Below are positions 6,433 through 7,453 of a stretch of DNA of 7,453 nucleotides, piece by piece. Position 1 is the stretch's first letter. The number at the start of each line of letters is the position of its first letter. The stretch comes from Spirochaetia bacterium (GTDB taxonomy: Bacteria > Spirochaetota > Spirochaetia > Treponematales > Breznakiellaceae), in assembly GCA_026002265.1 (NCBI GenBank), contig BOBG01000095.1:1-7453 (forward strand), read 5' to 3'. Position numbers and translations under genes: made by a program. The notes under the pieces are model-generated. The model had not been told where the DNA came from, did no database searches, and saw only the letters and a program-made list of their open reading frames with translations.

Positions 6433-6451
6433 TCATGTGCCATACACCGGA

Positions 6452-6473
6452 GTGTCATTTCGACACCTTTTTT
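6452..6473 (+). terminator. Weak intrinsic terminator after the EamA gene
   Basis: GTGTC (6452-6456) and GACAC (6462-6466) pair around a 5-nt loop ATTTC, followed by C and six T residues (6468-6473). The stem is only 5 bp, so termination may be partial. It lies 20 nt past the EamA stop and 39 nt before the lipoprotein start. Confidence 0.5.
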
Positions 6474-6511
6474 CGTACCATGCTTTTGTGGAATTTGAAT
6501 AAGGAAAAAAT

Positions 6512-7453
6512 ATGAAAAAGATTTTATTAGTTGTATGTACGTTAGTTATGATCCTCGGCTGTACGAAAAAAAACGATGAAAATAATGTTGATCGGAAAAA
6601 AGTTGCTATTGCGGTGTTTATTCCGGGGTTGAGAGCCGGGAGTCCAGTCTACGATATGCTTGCAACGGGAGTACAGCGGGCCGGAGCGGATTTTTCCGGG
6701 ACGCATCCTGTTGATGTGACGGTGACGGTTATCGAGGCTGGAGTTAATCAAGCTGAATGGGAGCCGAAGCTTGAATCTCTTGCCGCAAAAAACACGTACG
6801 ATTTAATCGTGTCGAGTAATCCTTCGATTCCGGCTATTGTGGCATCAGTTTCGGATCTCTTTCCTACGCAAAAATTTCTCCTACTCGATGGCGAACTCGC
6901 TGACTACCCGACCATTTATACGTTGCGTTACAACCAGCATGAACAATCCTACCTTGCCGGTTACGCTGCGGCGCTCGCGGCTGCTGAACGGCGAAGCAAC
7001 CGGATTGGACTCATTGCAGCGCAAGAATATCCGGTGATGAATAATATAATTCTCCCTGGGTTTATTGAAGGCGCGCGGGCTGTTAGCCCAGATTTTTCGG
7101 TGGATTTCCGGATTCTGGGAAATTGGTTTGATGCGGGAAAAGCTGCGGATCTTGCGGCGGGAATGATCCGGGACGGCGCGGCTGTGATTCTGCCCATAGC
7201 CGGGGGCGCGAATGAAGGTGCGGTGCAATCTGCTGCGGAGGCGGGTGCAAAGATTATCTGGTTTGATACCAATGGCTATGCGGTGCGCCCCGGAGTGATT
7301 GTGGGGAGTGCAGTTATCAAGCAGGAAAAAGCTGCGTACGAAAAAACGATTCTTTTTTTAGAAGGTATGCTGCCTTTTGGAACGGCTGAATTTGTGGGAG
7401 TGGCAGATGGTTTTGTGGATTTTATTGTTGATGATCCAGACTACCGTGCTGCG
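6512..7453 (+). CDS. BMP-family (PnrA/TmpC-like) substrate-binding lipoprotein, partial (first 314 residues)
   Basis: Open at the right edge; the family is usually about 330-370 residues, so only a short C-terminus is missing. Residues 1-16 are a lipoprotein signal with lipobox ILGC and lipidated Cys17, followed by a Lys/Asp/Asn linker. The two-lobed periplasmic-binding fold is indicated by VAIAVFIPG at 31-39, GSPVYDML at 43-50, YDLIVSSNPS at 96-105, the family block YNQHEQSYLAGYAAAL at 140-155, a GNWFDAGKAADLA stretch from 203, ILPIAGGANEGAV at 226-238 and IIWFDTNGY at 248-256. Characterised members (Treponema TmpC/PnrA, Borrelia BmpA family) bind purine nucleosides for an ABC importer. Here the ligand is uncertain because the nucleoside-contact residues cannot be checked without a structure alignment. 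ATG 6512 has AAGGAAA 7 nt upstream. The permease and ATPase genes, if present, would lie beyond the window. Codon use is richer in GCG, GTG and GGG than in the transporter operon. Confidence 0.88.
   Translation, partial: MKKILLVVCTLVMILGCTKKNDENNVDRKKVAIAVFIPGLRAGSPVYDMLATGVQRAGADFSGTHPVDVTVTVIEAGVNQAEWEPKLESLAAKNTYDLIVSSNPSIPAIVASVSDLFPTQKFLLLDGELADYPTIYTLRYNQHEQSYLAGYAAALAAAERRSNRIGLIAAQEYPVMNNIILPGFIEGARAVSPDFSVDFRILGNWFDAGKAADLAAGMIRDGAAVILPIAGGANEGAVQSAAEAGAKIIWFDTNGYAVRPGVIVGSAVIKQEKAAYEKTILFLEGMLPFGTAEFVGVADGFVDFIVDDPDYRAA

Noticed and set aside
6881..7272. Two overlapping minus-strand frames inside the lipoprotein gene
   Set aside because: They are Ala/Arg/Ser-rich shadows caused by the high G+C of the lipoprotein gene, with no motif or start signal.

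Overview
The window is about 43% G+C by eye. It looks like part of a spirochaete chromosome, most likely Treponema or a close relative. This placement rests on gene content (a three-gene MMPL/LolA-like/beta-barrel envelope operon and a BMP-family lipoprotein) and on the general character of the proteins. No rRNA or other marker gene is present, so it is an inference. There are no tRNAs, rRNAs, insertion sequences, CRISPR arrays or phage genes.

Left half, minus strand (about 4392 down to 1): one tightly packed operon read leftwards. It encodes a 12-helix RND/MMPL inner-membrane transporter (4181-1488), a secreted LolA-like periplasmic protein (1487-711) and the first 237 residues of a secreted outer-membrane beta-barrel protein (711-1, running off the window). 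The junctions are TAA directly followed by ATG, then TAG overlapping GTG by one base, each with a good Shine-Dalgarno sequence, so the three should be co-translated. Together they form an inner membrane-periplasm-outer membrane set that probably moves a lipid, lipoprotein or other hydrophobic cargo across the envelope. The most unusual feature is a Phe/Gly/Asp motif (FGFGDF and variants). It occurs in an acidic low-complexity insert of the transporter's second periplasmic loop and again, twice, at the mature N-terminus of the beta-barrel protein.

Centre (4182-4450): a divergent control region. A consensus sigma-70 promoter (TTGACA, 17 bp, TATAAT) fires leftwards into the operon. A second promoter with an extended -10 fires rightwards, so close to the exonuclease ATG that its mRNA should be leaderless. 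The two -35 boxes form the arms of a near-perfect 20-bp palindrome, a candidate operator. The operon leader also holds a short reading frame resembling a piece of a TetR-type regulator.

Right half, plus strand: an exonuclease III-type AP endonuclease (4451-5245); then a rhomboid intramembrane serine protease with its full Ser-His dyad (5400-6011), followed 7 nt later by a half-size EamA-type membrane transporter (6019-6432); a weak terminator; and a BMP-family substrate-binding lipoprotein (6512 onwards, cut off by the window edge after 314 residues). The lipoprotein gene is clearly richer in G+C than the transporter operon.

The tetranucleotide CCGG is strikingly frequent throughout, in genes on both strands and between genes.
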